64,000 bases of DNA from Lawsonella clevelandensis (GTDB taxonomy: Bacteria; Actinomycetota; Actinomycetes; Mycobacteriales; Mycobacteriaceae), in the NCBI RefSeq assembly GCF_001293125.1, contig NZ_CP009312.1, positions 248,001 through 312,000 on the forward strand, in the 5' to 3' direction. How positions within the stretch are numbered: the first letter of the stretch is position 1; each line of letters starts with the position of its first letter. The notes below the pieces were generated by a model. It saw only the letters and a list, made by a program, of their open reading frames with translations, searched no databases and had not been told where the DNA came from. Made by a program: the position numbers and the translations under genes. Positions 48,575 through 59,388 of this stretch are shown piece after piece.

Positions 48575-49368
48575 GCGTTAACAACAGGGTTAGACAACGT
48601 GCCGATGCCGTCGATCGACACCGTGACGGTATCGCCCGCAACAAGAGGACCAATGCCTGCCGGGGTGCCAGTGAGGATAACGTCCCCCGGGAGTAGCGTC
48701 ATGACGCTACTGATGAATTCGATGATTTCTGAAACAGTGTGGACTACTGCGGCCGTGTTTTCATCCTGCCGAACTTCACTACTGCCGTCAGCATGTGTCA
48801 CCTCGACCAGAATGTCCTGGTCGGATGGATCGAGCTGAGTTTCGATCCACGGTCCAAGAGGGCAGAACGTGTCGTAGCTCTTTGCGCGAGTCCACTGCCC
48901 CTCAGCTGCTTGTATGTCGCGGGCAGTGACATCATTAGCGATGGTATAGCCCAGAATCACTCGTCGTGCGTCCATGGCATCGACATTGCGGCACGGTTGA
49001 TTGATGATAATGGCGAGCTCGCCCTCATGGTCAACGCGTTGGCTTGCTGCGGGACGCCGAATCGGAACATCCGGGCCAATAATGGTGGTAGGAGGCTTAA
49101 TGAAGATAACGGGTTCATCCGAGGTTTGGCTGCCGAGTTCTTTGGCATGGTCGATGTAGTTCTTTCCGACAGCCACAATCTTCGTGGGGAAAATGGGAGC
49201 CAACAGGCGTACCTCGGAGAGGGGGAAACTCTTCTCGGTGAACACAGGCTGGCCGTCCCAGGGGAGTTCATCAACCTGACGGAGAGTGCATGCGGTAGGG
49301 TCACTGGGGTCTCCCTCAACAACGCCGAAGGAAACACCGTCAGGGGTGGCAAAACGAGCAATACGCAT
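48571..49368 (-). CDS. Fumarylacetoacetate hydrolase-family protein
   Basis: A FAH-family enzyme of 265 residues. Metal ligands lie in DHEGELAIII (Glu) and the following Asp of NDVTARDIQ; AVGKNYIDHAKELG and ILTGTPAGIGP are also typical. The family includes oxaloacetate decarboxylases and acylpyruvate hydrolases; the substrate here is not known. The mycobacterial counterpart is Rv2993c, next to gltX. Confidence 0.88.
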   Translation of the reverse strand: MRIARFATPDGVSFGVVEGDPSDPTACTLRQVDELPWDGQPVFTEKSFPLSEVRLLAPIFPTKIVAVGKNYIDHAKELGSQTSDEPVIFIKPPTTIIGPDVPIRRPAASQRVDHEGELAIIINQPCRNVDAMDARRVILGYTIANDVTARDIQAAEGQWTRAKSYDTFCPLGPWIETQLDPSDQDILVEVTHADGSSEVRQDENTAAVVHTVSEIIEFISSVMTLLPGDVILTGTPAGIGPLVAGDTVTVSIDGIGTLSNPVVNA

Positions 49369-49396
49369 AGTTGGAGGATACTCCTTGCGATAGGGT

Positions 49397-49449
49397 ACTG
49401 CCCGGTAGGCGCTCCTTGGAGTTAATGTCCAAGAGTTCTACCGGGCAGT
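49397..49449. terminator. Large hairpin between leuB and the FAH-family gene
   Basis: Outer arms ACTGCCCGGTAG / CTACCGGGCAGT (12 bp) with an inner CTTGGA/TCCAAG stem. No T run on either side. It may terminate or attenuate transcription after leuB. Confidence 0.55.
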
Positions 49450-49481
49450 GTGTGCTGGTATAGCAGTTGTGAGGTGTCGCC

Positions 49482-50510
49482 TTATTGGAGTGCGGCGACG
49501 ATGCGATCTCCTACCGCAGAGGTGGAGATGGGACCATCACCACGGTGTGCGACATCCTCTTCGACAACCTGCATAATGCGAGTGGCTTCCTCGTCGTAGC
49601 CAAGATGCTCCAGCAGCATGGCAGCGGAGATAATGGCCGCAGTCGGATCAGCCAAGCCCTTTCCGGCGATATCCGGCGCGGAGCCGTGGACTGGTTCGAA
49701 CATAGAGGGGTTGGTGCGAGTGGCATCAATATTGCCGCTTGCAGCCAGACCGATTCCACCCATCACTGCGCCAGCAAGGTCAGTGATGATGTCACCAAAG
49801 AGGTTATCGGTAACGATGACGTCGAAACGACCAGGATCAGTCACCATGTAGATGGTGCATGCATCAATGTGGCAGTAGTCGGTGGTGACCTCAGGGTACT
49901 CGACGGACACCTCGTCAACTGTACGCTTCCACAGAGAACCGGCATTCGTGAGGACATTCATTTTGTGGACGAGGGTGAGGCGCTTGTTTCGCTTCATAGC
50001 GCGTTCGAAAGCATCCCGGACCACACGTTCGACCCCAAAACGGGTATTGAGAGAGGTCTCAGTAGCTACTTCGGCGGGGGTTCCCACGCGGATGGCACCG
50101 CCGTCACCGCAGTAGAGCCCCTCAGTTCCCTCGCGGACAACCACGAAGTCGAGAGCCGGGTTGCCAGCCAGCGGCGACTCTACCCCGGCATACAGTTTGG
50201 CCGGACGTAGGTTGACGAAGTGGTCCAATGCGAAGCGGAGCTTCAGGAGCAGTCCACGTTCGAGCACACCAGGGGCGACACGTGCGGGGTCACCGATGGC
50301 GCCCAGCAAAATGGCATCCTGCTGGCGGATGCTCTCGACGGTCTCGTCGGAGAGAATCTCACCGGTTTCCAGGTAATGGTCTGCCCCAAGTGCGTAGTCG
50401 GTGACCTCAATATTCGGGACGACCGTGTGGAGAACTTTGAGGGCTTCCGCGGTGACCTCGGGTCCAATACCGTCCCCGCCGATTACTGCGAGATTGATGC
50501 TTTTGCTCAC
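49482..50510 (-). CDS. leuB: 3-isopropylmalate dehydrogenase
   Basis: LeuB oxidises and decarboxylates 3-isopropylmalate in leucine synthesis. Motifs are [36 protein letters not shown] and [16 protein letters not shown]. It has 342 residues. It starts at GTG overlapping the serA TGA by 4 nt (GTGA), so serA-leuB are coupled. Confidence 0.97.
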   Translation of the reverse strand: MSKSINLAVIGGDGIGPEVTAEALKVLHTVVPNIEVTDYALGADHYLETGEILSDETVESIRQQDAILLGAIGDPARVAPGVLERGLLLKLRFALDHFVNLRPAKLYAGVESPLAGNPALDFVVVREGTEGLYCGDGGAIRVGTPAEVATETSLNTRFGVERVVRDAFERAMKRNKRLTLVHKMNVLTNAGSLWKRTVDEVSVEYPEVTTDYCHIDACTIYMVTDPGRFDVIVTDNLFGDIITDLAGAVMGGIGLAASGNIDATRTNPSMFEPVHGSAPDIAGKGLADPTAAIISAAMLLEHLGYDEEATRIMQVVEEDVAHRGDGPISTSAVGDRIVAALQ

Positions 50511-52102
50511 GCCAGGTTCACCTGCTCTGCGCGGGTTGCTCCAATAGAGGCGCTGATGCTGTCCATTTCCTCTTCCGTGAGCGCACGGTCAAGACGCAGC
50601 AACGCAGTGGCTCCAGCACCCTTTGCATCGGGGCTGAGAGCGCAAGAGATGATGTCCACACCTGCATTCCCCAGTGCAGTAGCGAAGAGACCGAGGGAGC
50701 CCGGGCGGTCTTCGTAGGAGAGCACCAGGTTGTGACCTTCGGCGCGCATATCGAAACTACGTCCGTTGATACCGATAATCTTCTGGACCTTCTCAAGGCC
50801 GGTGAGGGCACCCGACACGGAGTTGACGGCGCCTTCGGCAGTGACGGCACGGACCTCCACCACGGAGCGGTGAGTGAGAGCTTCCGTCTGCGTATCCACC
50901 TCAACGGAAACTCCACGTTGCTCAGCGAGCTGTGGGGCGTTGACGAAAGTGACGGCTTCCGTCGTGGCTGCTGCGAAGAGGCCACGCAGGGCGGAGAGAC
51001 CCAGGATACCGACGGATTCTGCAGAAAGTTCGCCAGAAACGACAACCTGCAGGGCAGTGACGGGTTCCTGAGAGACGACGCCAGCGAGCAGACCAAGTTT
51101 GCGGACGAGTTCCAGCCAGGGTGAAACTTCCTCGTTGACAGGGCCACCGGAGACATTAACAGCATCCGGGACGAATTCACCTGCAAGTGCTAGTAGCACG
51201 GACTTGGCGACATCAACGCCTGCGCGATCCTGTGCTTCTGCAGTGGAGGCACCCAGGTGCGGGGTGAGCACGATATTCTCGGCATCCAGCAGCGGGTTAT
51301 CGGTTGGGGGTTCCTTGGAGTAGACGTCAGTAGCAGCAGCCCGTACCTTACCGGAAGCGAGGGCGGCAGCAAGGTCTTCTTCCACAATGAGACCGCCGCG
51401 GGCAGCGTTGACAATAATCACACCGTCCTTGCACTTGGCAAGCTGTTCAGCGTTGATGAGGCCGGCAGTCTCTGGGGTCTTCGGCAGGTGGATAGAAATG
51501 ATGTCGGCGCGGGAGAGCAGCTCGTCCAGGCTCACCAGTTCGACACCGAGCTGAGCAGCGCGGGCAGCGGGAAGGTAGGGGTCGTAGGCAACAACGGTGG
51601 TATCAAATGCCTTCATCCGCTGTGCGTAGAGCTGACCGATGTGGCCCAGACCAATCACACCGATGGTCTTCTGGAAGATTTCGGTACCGCTGAAGCTGGA
51701 GCGCTTCCATTCGTGGTTGCGGAGAGTTTGATGGGCAGCCGGGATCTGGCGGGCAGCAGACATGGTGAGGGCCACTGCGTGTTCGGCGGCAGAGTGGATG
51801 TTGGAGGTGGGGGCATTGACGACCATGACGCCACGAGCGGTGGCAGCGGGAATATCAACATTGTCGAGACCGACGCCGGCACGGCCGACGATCTTCAGCT
51901 TTTCAGCAACGGCAAGTGCTTCCGCGTCGATGGTGGTGGCAGAGCGCACCAGCACGGCGTCTGCTTCGGGGAGAGCTGCAAGCAGTTCGGGACGGTTCGG
52001 ACCATCGACCCAGCGGATTTCTACACCATCACCCAGTGCATCTACGGTCGATTGAGCAAGTTTGTCGGCAATCAGCACGACGGGACGAGCATGTTGGCTC
52101 AC
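50507..52102 (-). CDS. serA: D-3-phosphoglycerate dehydrogenase
   Basis: SerA starts serine synthesis by oxidising 3-phosphoglycerate. I chose GTG 52100-52102 ([16 protein letters not shown]) because GGAG lies 6 nt upstream and the length (531) fits the long actinobacterial form; ATGs at 52114 and 52177 are possible. Motifs are [18 protein letters not shown] fold [28 protein letters not shown] and catalytic [16 protein letters not shown]. The intervening (ASB) domain and a C-terminal ACT domain ([20 protein letters not shown]) mediate serine feedback in relatives. Confidence 0.96.
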   Translation of the reverse strand: MSQHARPVVLIADKLAQSTVDALGDGVEIRWVDGPNRPELLAALPEADAVLVRSATTIDAEALAVAEKLKIVGRAGVGLDNVDIPAATARGVMVVNAPTSNIHSAAEHAVALTMSAARQIPAAHQTLRNHEWKRSSFSGTEIFQKTIGVIGLGHIGQLYAQRMKAFDTTVVAYDPYLPAARAAQLGVELVSLDELLSRADIISIHLPKTPETAGLINAEQLAKCKDGVIIVNAARGGLIVEEDLAAALASGKVRAAATDVYSKEPPTDNPLLDAENIVLTPHLGASTAEAQDRAGVDVAKSVLLALAGEFVPDAVNVSGGPVNEEVSPWLELVRKLGLLAGVVSQEPVTALQVVVSGELSAESVGILGLSALRGLFAAATTEAVTFVNAPQLAEQRGVSVEVDTQTEALTHRSVVEVRAVTAEGAVNSVSGALTGLEKVQKIIGINGRSFDMRAEGHNLVLSYEDRPGSLGLFATALGNAGVDIISCALSPDAKGAGATALLRLDRALTEEEMDSISASIGATRAEQVNLA

Positions 52103-52230
52103 GGGATTCTCCATTTTTTGTGAAGTTACTTCTGGCACGACCGCGCCAGAAACTCGATGCACCGCTGTGTCACTCACAGCGGAGGTGAGGGCATTGTAGA
52201 AGCTCTGGGGAGCGGCTTTTCCTACGACCT

Positions 52231-52245
52231 CACAGCCTGGCTGTG
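52231..52245. repeat. Inverted repeat in the serA upstream region
   Basis: CACAGCCTGGCTGTG, perfect except for the central base, in the gap between ilvC and serA. A TAGAAT -10-like element for serA lies just upstream on the minus strand. Confidence 0.35.
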
Positions 52246-52291
52246 CACAAGGGATGCAGGAATTATTCTAATAGGGAAAGGCAGATATAGA

Positions 52292-52338
52292 AATGAGCAC
52301 CCTGTTCCTACCAGAGGGTAGTGAACAGGGTGCTCATT
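52292..52338 (-). terminator. ilvBNC operon terminator
   Basis: 16-bp perfect stem AATGAGCACCCTGTTC / GAACAGGGTGCTCATT with an inner CTACC/GGTAG stem, 20 nt after the ilvC stop. Confidence 0.85.
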
Positions 52339-52357
52339 AGCGTTCTATCGCTTGGGT

Positions 52358-53416
<1,059 letters not shown>

Positions 53417-53468
53417 CTATTCAGCCGCACGTTTCGTTGATAAGTGTAGCGGTTCTAGGAAGTCACAG

Positions 53469-53972
53469 TTAGCGGGTAGCCGTCATAGACTTCGGGCCGC
53501 GGCCCAGAGCGATCGTGCCAGACTGCACAATCTCCCGAATTCCGAAGGCGTCAAGCACGCGCAGTAGGGCATCGAGCTTGTCGCGGGTGCCAGTGGCTTC
53601 CAGGGTCACAGACTCAGGGGCCACGTCAATCACCTTTGCACGGAACAGCTCCGCTGTCTGCACAACTTGGATGCGGTTGTTAGCGTCGCAGCGAACCTTG
53701 ATAAGGATGATTTCCCGGGACACGGAGGTCTCGGAATCCTGTTCGACAATCTTCAAAACGTTAATGAGCTTGTTGAGCTGCTTCGTCACCTGTTCAAGGG
53801 GAAGTTTGTCGACTGCCGTGACGATGGTCATGCGGGACACGCCCTCGACCTCCGTCGGACCGACAGCAAGAGAACGAATGTTGAAACCACGGCGGGCAAA
53901 AAGGCCAGCAACGCGGGTGAGCACGCCAGGCTTGTCTTCCACCAAAATGCTCAGGGTATGCGTAGTAGTCAT
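53469..53972 (-). CDS. ilvN: Acetolactate synthase regulatory subunit
   Basis: The small subunit gives valine feedback control to IlvB. The ACT domain at the N-terminus reads TLSILVEDKPGVLTRVAGLF, then ARRGFNIRSLAVGPTE; a C-terminal ACT-like domain follows. The length of 167 residues is normal. It starts 2 nt after the ilvB stop. Confidence 0.97.
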   Translation of the reverse strand: MTTTHTLSILVEDKPGVLTRVAGLFARRGFNIRSLAVGPTEVEGVSRMTIVTAVDKLPLEQVTKQLNKLINVLKIVEQDSETSVSREIILIKVRCDANNRIQVVQTAELFRAKVIDVAPESVTLEATGTRDKLDALLRVLDAFGIREIVQSGTIALGRGPKSMTATR

Positions 53973-53974
53973 GG

Positions 53975-55837
53975 TTAGATGGTTTCCCTTCCGACCTGGT
54001 CTTCGTCAACGAGCGGGTACATGCCCTTGACCATCATGATTTCGCTGTTGCTGGTTCCGGCGGGCACCATTGGCCACACCTGGGCGTCCTTGGCAACGAC
54101 GAATTCGATGACGACCGGGCGGTCGTTAATCTCACGTGCCTTCTCGATGGTAGGGATAATGTCCTCTTCGTTTTCCACCCGGAACGCAGCACAACCAAGG
54201 GCTTCTGCCAGCATGACGAAGTCCGGGATACGGCGAGTGTGAGTTTCCAGAACAGTCTGCGAGTAGCGCTCTCCATAGAAGAGGGTCTGCCATTGGCGCA
54301 CCATACCGAGGTTGCCATTATTGATGAGGGCGACCTTGATGGGAAGGTCACTCAGCGCACAGGTAGCCAGCTCCTGGTTGGTCATCTGGAAGCAACCGTC
54401 ACCGTCAACGGCCCAGACTTCCTTATCCGGATTACCTGCCTTGGCACCCATAGCAGAGGGGATGGCGTAACCCATAGTTCCCAAACCGCCCGAGTTCAGC
54501 CAGGTGCGAGGGTTTTCAAAGTCGATGAGCTGGGCGGACCACATTTGGTGCTGGCCCACACCAGAGACATAGATAGCCTCCGGACCAACCACATCAGAGA
54601 GGGTCTCGATGACGTGCTGGGGCGACAAGTGGCCTTCCTCGTCGAGTGCTTCCTCGTACTTCACGGTGTACCGGTCCCGTAGTCCGTCGAGGTACTCAAC
54701 CCACGCGCTAATGTCTCCCGCGATCTCTTCTGCGGGATCGGCTTTCATCGTCTCGATGAGTTCGATAATGACCTCACGCACATCCCCAACGATGGGAACG
54801 TCAACATCAATGTTCTTGCCGATTTCGGCAGGATCAATGTCAGCGTGGATGATCTGCGCGTCTGGGGCGAAAAACTCGAGGTTTCCGGTAACGCGGTCAT
54901 CGAAGCGCGTGCCAAGAGCGATGATGAGGTCAGTCTTTTGCAGAGAAGCGACCGCGGGGACGGCACCGTGCATACCGGCCATACCGTAGTTGAGCGGATG
55001 GCTCTTCGGGAAGGCATCGAGGCTCATCAGGGTGCAAGCCACCGGAATACCAGTGAGGTTAACGAGGTCGAGGAGTTCCTTGGACGCATTCGCACTGATG
55101 ATGCCGCCACCCACCAAGAACACGGGCTTCTTGGCTTTGGCGATAAGTCGCGCAGCTTCACGAACCTGCTTGCCGTGCGGCTTGGTGACGGGGTGGTAGC
55201 CCGGCAGGTCGATAGCGGGCGGCCAGGAGAAGGTGGTCTGCTGGTTCATGGCGGACTTGGTGATGTCCACCAGCACCGGACCAGGGCGCCCGGTCTGGGC
55301 GATGTAGAAGGCTTCTGCGAGCACCTGTGGGATGAGGGCGGCATCCTTTACCAGGAAGTTGTGCTTCGTTACGGGGATAGTAATGCCGGAGATATCAGCC
55401 TCTTGGAAAGCATCCGTACCGATGAAGGCTTCACCCACCTGGCCAGTGATAGCGACCATGGGGATGGAGTCCATTTGTGCATCGGCGAGGGCGGTCACCA
55501 GGTTAGTGGCGGCAGGGCCAGAGGTCACCATGCACACACCGACGCGGCCGGTGGAGCGGGCGTAACCTTCGGCGGCATGTCCGGCGCCCTGTTCGTGACG
55601 CACCAGGATGTGGTTGATAAAGGTGCTGTCGTATAGCGGATCATATACTGGGAGAATTGCGCCACCCGGGAGACCGAATACAGTATCTGCGCCAAGTTCC
55701 TCAAGAGAGCGGATGACCGATTTAGCACCGGTGCACTTCTCCGGTTCCACAACACGGTTACTGCTGGTTGCGTGGGCTGCTTCAGCAGGAGTGGGGATGG
55801 TCCCATGCCCCGGCTGACGAGCTTCTGTTGCGCTCAC
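53975..55837 (-). CDS. ilvB: Acetolactate synthase catalytic subunit
   Basis: A TPP- and FAD-dependent enzyme forming acetolactate and acetohydroxybutyrate. Motifs: catalytic Glu in [44 protein letters not shown], and TPP/Mg site [17 protein letters not shown] to [13 protein letters not shown] chose GTG 55835-55837 because AAGGAAC lies 6 nt upstream (620 residues); the ATG at 55858 with a poor site would add 7 residues. Expression is controlled by a leader-peptide attenuator just upstream. Confidence 0.96.
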   Translation of the reverse strand: MSATEARQPGHGTIPTPAEAAHATSSNRVVEPEKCTGAKSVIRSLEELGADTVFGLPGGAILPVYDPLYDSTFINHILVRHEQGAGHAAEGYARSTGRVGVCMVTSGPAATNLVTALADAQMDSIPMVAITGQVGEAFIGTDAFQEADISGITIPVTKHNFLVKDAALIPQVLAEAFYIAQTGRPGPVLVDITKSAMNQQTTFSWPPAIDLPGYHPVTKPHGKQVREAARLIAKAKKPVFLVGGGIISANASKELLDLVNLTGIPVACTLMSLDAFPKSHPLNYGMAGMHGAVPAVASLQKTDLIIALGTRFDDRVTGNLEFFAPDAQIIHADIDPAEIGKNIDVDVPIVGDVREVIIELIETMKADPAEEIAGDISAWVEYLDGLRDRYTVKYEEALDEEGHLSPQHVIETLSDVVGPEAIYVSGVGQHQMWSAQLIDFENPRTWLNSGGLGTMGYAIPSAMGAKAGNPDKEVWAVDGDGCFQMTNQELATCALSDLPIKVALINNGNLGMVRQWQTLFYGERYSQTVLETHTRRIPDFVMLAEALGCAAFRVENEEDIIPTIEKAREINDRPVVIEFVVAKDAQVWPMVPAGTSNSEIMMVKGMYPLVDEDQVGRETI

Positions 55838-55894
55838 ATCAGTTCCTTCAGGTGACATGCAGACGGCGGGTTTCCATCTGCGGGGGGTGATAGT

Positions 55895-55926
55895 AAAAAA
55901 CCCTCGACAGCGTAACTGTGCGAGGG
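55895..55926 (-). terminator. ilvB attenuator terminator
   Basis: Minus strand: CCCTCG-c-ACAG, loop TTACG, CTGT-CGAGGG (one bulged C), followed directly by TTTTTT, between the leader peptide and ilvB. It is the terminator arm of the attenuator. Confidence 0.85.
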
Positions 55927-55980
55927 GCGTTTAGCTTCTTCCTGGATCCGGCAGCATCAACCGGGTCTAGCGTAAACGCC
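55926..55980 (-). promoter_or_regulatory. Alternative (antiterminator) pairing in the ilvB leader
   Basis: GGCGTTTA at 55973-55980, inside the last leader codons, is complementary to TAAACGCC at 55926-55933, which runs into the 5' arm of the terminator. The two structures compete, so ribosome position on the leader can decide termination. Confidence 0.6.
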
Positions 55981-56017
55981 GACCGCGAATGTGTACAGAT
56001 ACTAGAAGGTGAAGCAT
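55967..56017 (-). CDS. ilvB leader peptide (16 residues)
   Basis: The reading frame on the minus strand is MLHLLVSVHIRGRRLR then TAG. Seven of 16 residues are Leu, Val or Ile, and the ending RRL matches the known C. glutamicum ilv leader peptide style. No Shine-Dalgarno precedes it; the ATG lies 7 nt after a -10 box, so it should be translated from a leaderless mRNA. Stalling when branched-chain aminoacyl-tRNA is scarce would favour the alternative pairing and transcription into ilvBNC. Confidence 0.8.
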   Translation of the reverse strand: MLHLLVSVHIRGRRLR

Positions 56018-56024
56018 GTTCTTT

Positions 56025-56053
56025 ATGTTAGGCTGCAAATCCCATATGGTCAA
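56025..56053 (-). promoter_or_regulatory. ilvBNC promoter
   Basis: Minus strand: -35 TTGACC (56048-56053), exactly 17 nt, -10 TAACAT (56025-56030), then AAAGAAC and the leader ATG. Confidence 0.7.
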
Positions 56054-56089
56054 ACATTGTGGCCACTCTTTGGGATTGAACGCTCACGT

Positions 56090-56095
56090 TATGAT
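56090..56095 (+). promoter_or_regulatory. Candidate -10 of ilvD
   Basis: TATGAT (five of six to consensus) about 143 bp before the ilvD start; no good -35. The leader would be about 136 nt and ends in a pyrimidine-rich tract. Confidence 0.35.
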
Positions 56096-56237
56096 GGTTC
56101 TGTGTTAGTGGCACAATAGAGGTACATCACTTCAGTGCTGCCTCACAATAATGGACACAAGGTACGAGTGCGAGAGCTGTGTGAGGTCTGCCCACTACAC
56201 TCCTCCCCTCTCCTCACTCCTGTAGAAAGGCTGGCCA

Positions 56238-58082
56238 ATGCCTCAGCTCCGATCTGCTCAATCGACACGCGGACGTAATGCCGCGGGAGCGCGCGCCCTC
56301 TGGCGTGCCACTGGCGTCAAAGACTCCGATTTCGGTAAACCGATCATCGCCATCGCCAACTCCTACACGGACTTCGTACCGGGACACGTCCACCTCAAAT
56401 ATGTGGGCGACATCGTCAAGAAGGCCATTGAAGAAGCTGGCGGTATCGCAAAAGAATTCAACACCATTGCCGTCGATGACGGTATTGCCATGGGCCACGA
56501 CGGCATGCTCTATTCCTTGCCTAGCCGTGAGATCATCGCAGACTCTGTGGAGTATATGTGTAATGCCCATACTGCTGATGCCATCGTCTGCATTTCCAAC
56601 TGTGACAAGATCACCCCGGGCATGCTGAATGCCGCACTTCGCCTCAACATTCCTGCAGTTTTTGTCTCTGGTGGCCCCATGGAAGCCGGTGGTGCAGTAG
56701 TCGTCGATGGTGTTGCGCATAAAGGCTCCGACCTCATTACCGCCATCTCTGCGAGCGCTTCTGACAACACTGATGACGACGCCCTCCTGACTGTGGAACA
56801 GTCCGCATGTCCCACCTGCGGGTCGTGCTCCGGCATGTTCACAGCGAACTCCATGAACTGCCTCACTGAAGCGCTCGGCCTTTCCCTCCCCGGCAATGGC
56901 TCCACGCTGGCCACCCAGGTTGCTCGAAAAGGTCTCTTCGAACGGGCCGGCTCCCTGGTGGTCGAGCTGGCAAAGCGATACTACCAGGGCAGTGACGAGT
57001 CCGTCCTCCCCCGCTCTATCGCCACACGTGAAGCATTCTGCAATGCTATGACACTCGATATCGCTATGGGAGGATCGACGAATACTGTCCTTCACATTTT
57101 GGCGGCTGCACAGGAAGGTGGGGTGGACTTCACCCTTGCCGATATTGATGCAATCTCGCGGCGCGTACCCTGCCTGTCAAAGGTGGCCCCTAACTCCGAC
57201 TACTACATGGAGGACTTCCACCGGGCGGGAGGTATCCCCGCCCTGCTGGGTGAGCTGAACCGCGCCGGGTTGCTCAACACGAATGTCCACTCCGTCCATT
57301 CCGCCAACTTCAACGACTATTTGGCCGAGTGGGATGTGCGTGGTGGAGCCGCTTCTGACGCCGCCATTGAGCTTTTCCACGCTGCACCGGGTGGCGTCCG
57401 AACCACTCAACCTTTCTCCACTGCTAATCGCTGGGAGAGCTTGGACCTCGACGCCAAAAATGGCTGCATTCGCGATGTCGCACACGCCTACACCAAAGAG
57501 GGCGGCCTCTGCGTGCTGCGAGGGAATATCGCTCGAGATGGTGCCATCCTAAAGACTGCTGGTATCACCGAAGACCAATTCCACTTCGAAGGCCCCGCCC
57601 GCGTAGTGGAAAGCCAAGAAGAGGCAGTCTCCGCCATCTTGACCAAGACTCTGCAGCCTGGTGAAGTTCTGTTCGTCAACTATGAAGGCCCTTCTGGCGG
57701 TCCAGGCATGCAGGAAATGCTACACCCCACTGCTTTCATCAAAGGCGTTGGCCTGGGTAAGAAGTGCGCATTGGTCACCGACGGCCGCTTCTCTGGCGGT
57801 TCCTCTGGACTATCCATCGGTCACGTCTCCCCCGAGGCAGCCCATGGTGGTGCTATCGGCCTGGTGCGTGACGGAGACCCCATCTACATCGATGTGTCGG
57901 AGCGCAAGATCGAACTCAACGTGAGTGACGAAGAACTTGACAAACGTCGTGCCGAAGAAAATGCTCGTGAGCATCCGTGGACTCCGCATAAGGACCGTCC
58001 GCGGGCCGTCTCTAAGGCATTGCGCGCATATGCCAAGATGGCTGCATCCGCAGACCGCGGCGGTGTGCGTGATATCGACTAA
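56238..58082 (+). CDS. ilvD: Dihydroxy-acid dehydratase
   Basis: IlvD dehydrates dihydroxy acids to the 2-keto acids of valine and isoleucine. The iron-sulfur cysteines are in [10 protein letters not shown] and [22 protein letters not shown] and the C-terminal [20 protein letters not shown] with [10 protein letters not shown] are present. It has 614 residues. Shine-Dalgarno GAAAGG. It diverges from ilvBNC, so both arms of valine/isoleucine synthesis share one control region. In mycobacteria ilvD lies elsewhere. Confidence 0.97.
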   Translation: MPQLRSAQSTRGRNAAGARALWRATGVKDSDFGKPIIAIANSYTDFVPGHVHLKYVGDIVKKAIEEAGGIAKEFNTIAVDDGIAMGHDGMLYSLPSREIIADSVEYMCNAHTADAIVCISNCDKITPGMLNAALRLNIPAVFVSGGPMEAGGAVVVDGVAHKGSDLITAISASASDNTDDDALLTVEQSACPTCGSCSGMFTANSMNCLTEALGLSLPGNGSTLATQVARKGLFERAGSLVVELAKRYYQGSDESVLPRSIATREAFCNAMTLDIAMGGSTNTVLHILAAAQEGGVDFTLADIDAISRRVPCLSKVAPNSDYYMEDFHRAGGIPALLGELNRAGLLNTNVHSVHSANFNDYLAEWDVRGGAASDAAIELFHAAPGGVRTTQPFSTANRWESLDLDAKNGCIRDVAHAYTKEGGLCVLRGNIARDGAILKTAGITEDQFHFEGPARVVESQEEAVSAILTKTLQPGEVLFVNYEGPSGGPGMQEMLHPTAFIKGVGLGKKCALVTDGRFSGGSSGLSIGHVSPEAAHGGAIGLVRDGDPIYIDVSERKIELNVSDEELDKRRAEENAREHPWTPHKDRPRAVSKALRAYAKMAASADRGGVRDID

Positions 58083-58097
58083 ACCCCGCTATTGACG

Positions 58098-58142
58098 ATA
58101 GAGCAGTGCCCCCCCCCGTTATCGGTGGGGGCACTGCTCTAT
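58098..58142. terminator. Bidirectional terminator between ilvD and the DoxX gene
   Basis: Arms ATAGAGCAGTGCCCC / GGGGCACTGCTCTAT, with a run of nine C (58109-58117) in the left arm. Confidence 0.82.
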
Positions 58143-58190
58143 TTCGCCCATCTTTAAGAATGGACAACGTTCTCAGCAGGACAAGCTCTC

Positions 58191-59297
58191 TCAGAAGGGG
58201 AAACCTTGGGTGTTGAGAACTGCCCACATCACAGGTGCGGAGATAACACCCACTAGTAGCCAGACAAGTGCTCCCCACTTGGGGCGGGTCGCCCATCCCC
58301 AGCGGCCATCGACAGACCATCGACCGGCACCAGCCAGAATGACGGTTGCTGCCATCACAGCGATAAGGGTGATGATCTCGTAAGGGCCCTTTTGGATAGA
58401 TAGGAATGCAGTGTTGCCGAGTGCCAACTGGGTGAGCGTAGCCATGCCCATCACTCCCAACAGTGCGGACGCACCCGCAGGAACAAAAAGTCCCAATGCC
58501 ACAATGATGCCGCCCACCAGCTCTGTGACACCCGCACCGATAGCGAGAAGCTCCGTGTAGTTGGTGAAGCCAATAGAGTGCAGGAGCTGCTCGGTGCTAG
58601 CGATAGACCCACCGAAAAGACCAAAGAGCTTATCTGCACCATGCAATGCCATGATGACGCCGAGCGTCACACGCAGCAGGAAAAGGCCAAAGTCGATAGT
58701 GCCACGGTCGGGCCGCGGAGCAACGTCCTCGTCGTCGTAGTCAAGCTCGTCCTCCTCACTATTGTCCGAAGCGGTGGCAGCCACCACTGGGGCCGGCGCC
58801 AACACTGCCGTCTCGGTTACATCGGGGTAGGTTGGCTCGACTGGCGCTGCGTAAAAGTTCTCTTCTGCCGCCGGGACGGGTGTGATGACCGTTGTCTCCC
58901 CTTCCGCCATGTCGCTGAAAGCAATTGGTTGTTCGGCGACCGGGATGGGCGTATCCCAGTCAGAAGCTTCAGTAGTATCGGGAACATCAGCCTCCAGCTG
59001 TACCCCCTCCGCTTCCCAGACAGGTTCATCGTTCAACACAGGCTGATCATCCTGCACAGAGTTTTCGATCTGTGTCAACTCACCTTCTGCAGGCTCATCA
59101 TCAGAGGACACCCCCGCTGGGTTTCCCCCCGCGAGGTCTTCTTGTTCTGCCGCCGAGATGGTGTCAACATCCGCTAGTAGATCCTCCATAAGGAGATCGT
59201 CTTCGGTGACGGGTTCGATGCGCTCGGGGACGGCTCGTCGCGGCGGCAAAGTGGGCTCAGGCTCGTTGGTGGATACGGGGTTTACGTCTTCGCTCAT
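58191..59297 (-). CDS. DoxX-family membrane protein with long acidic N-terminus
   Basis: A 368-residue protein. Residues 1 to about 200 are Asp/Glu/Pro/Thr-rich, without predicted structure, and end in EEDELDYDDEDVAPRPDRGT. A DoxX-like domain with four membrane helices follows (FGLFLLRVTLGVIMALHGAD onward, LLAIGAGVTELVGGIIVALG). The mycobacterial relative Rv3005c (MRC complex with SodA and SseA) acts in oxidative-stress handling; a similar role is inference. Position between ilvD and gatB matches the mycobacterial order. An internal start (for example Met37) cannot be excluded. Confidence 0.82.
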   Translation of the reverse strand: MSEDVNPVSTNEPEPTLPPRRAVPERIEPVTEDDLLMEDLLADVDTISAAEQEDLAGGNPAGVSSDDEPAEGELTQIENSVQDDQPVLNDEPVWEAEGVQLEADVPDTTEASDWDTPIPVAEQPIAFSDMAEGETTVITPVPAAEENFYAAPVEPTYPDVTETAVLAPAPVVAATASDNSEEDELDYDDEDVAPRPDRGTIDFGLFLLRVTLGVIMALHGADKLFGLFGGSIASTEQLLHSIGFTNYTELLAIGAGVTELVGGIIVALGLFVPAGASALLGVMGMATLTQLALGNTAFLSIQKGPYEIITLIAVMAATVILAGAGRWSVDGRWGWATRPKWGALVWLLVGVISAPVMWAVLNTQGFPF

Positions 59298-59329
59298 GCG
59301 TCAAGAATATCGGCTAATTCTGTGAAAAT

Positions 59330-59379
59330 GCAGGACATCCCGGGTGAGTCGCTGAGGGGGACGGCCCGGGATGTCCTGC
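59330..59379 (-). terminator. gatB terminator, 15-bp perfect stem
   Basis: Arms GCAGGACATCCCGGG / CCCGGGATGTCCTGC with ATTTTC after it on the minus strand, 9 nt after gatB. Confidence 0.85.
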
Positions 59380-59388
59380 TAAAGAATT

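Noticed and set aside
56214-57095. 293-codon minus-strand frame opposite ilvD
   Set aside because: Antisense to the ilvD start and its upstream region; ilvD motifs are unambiguous.
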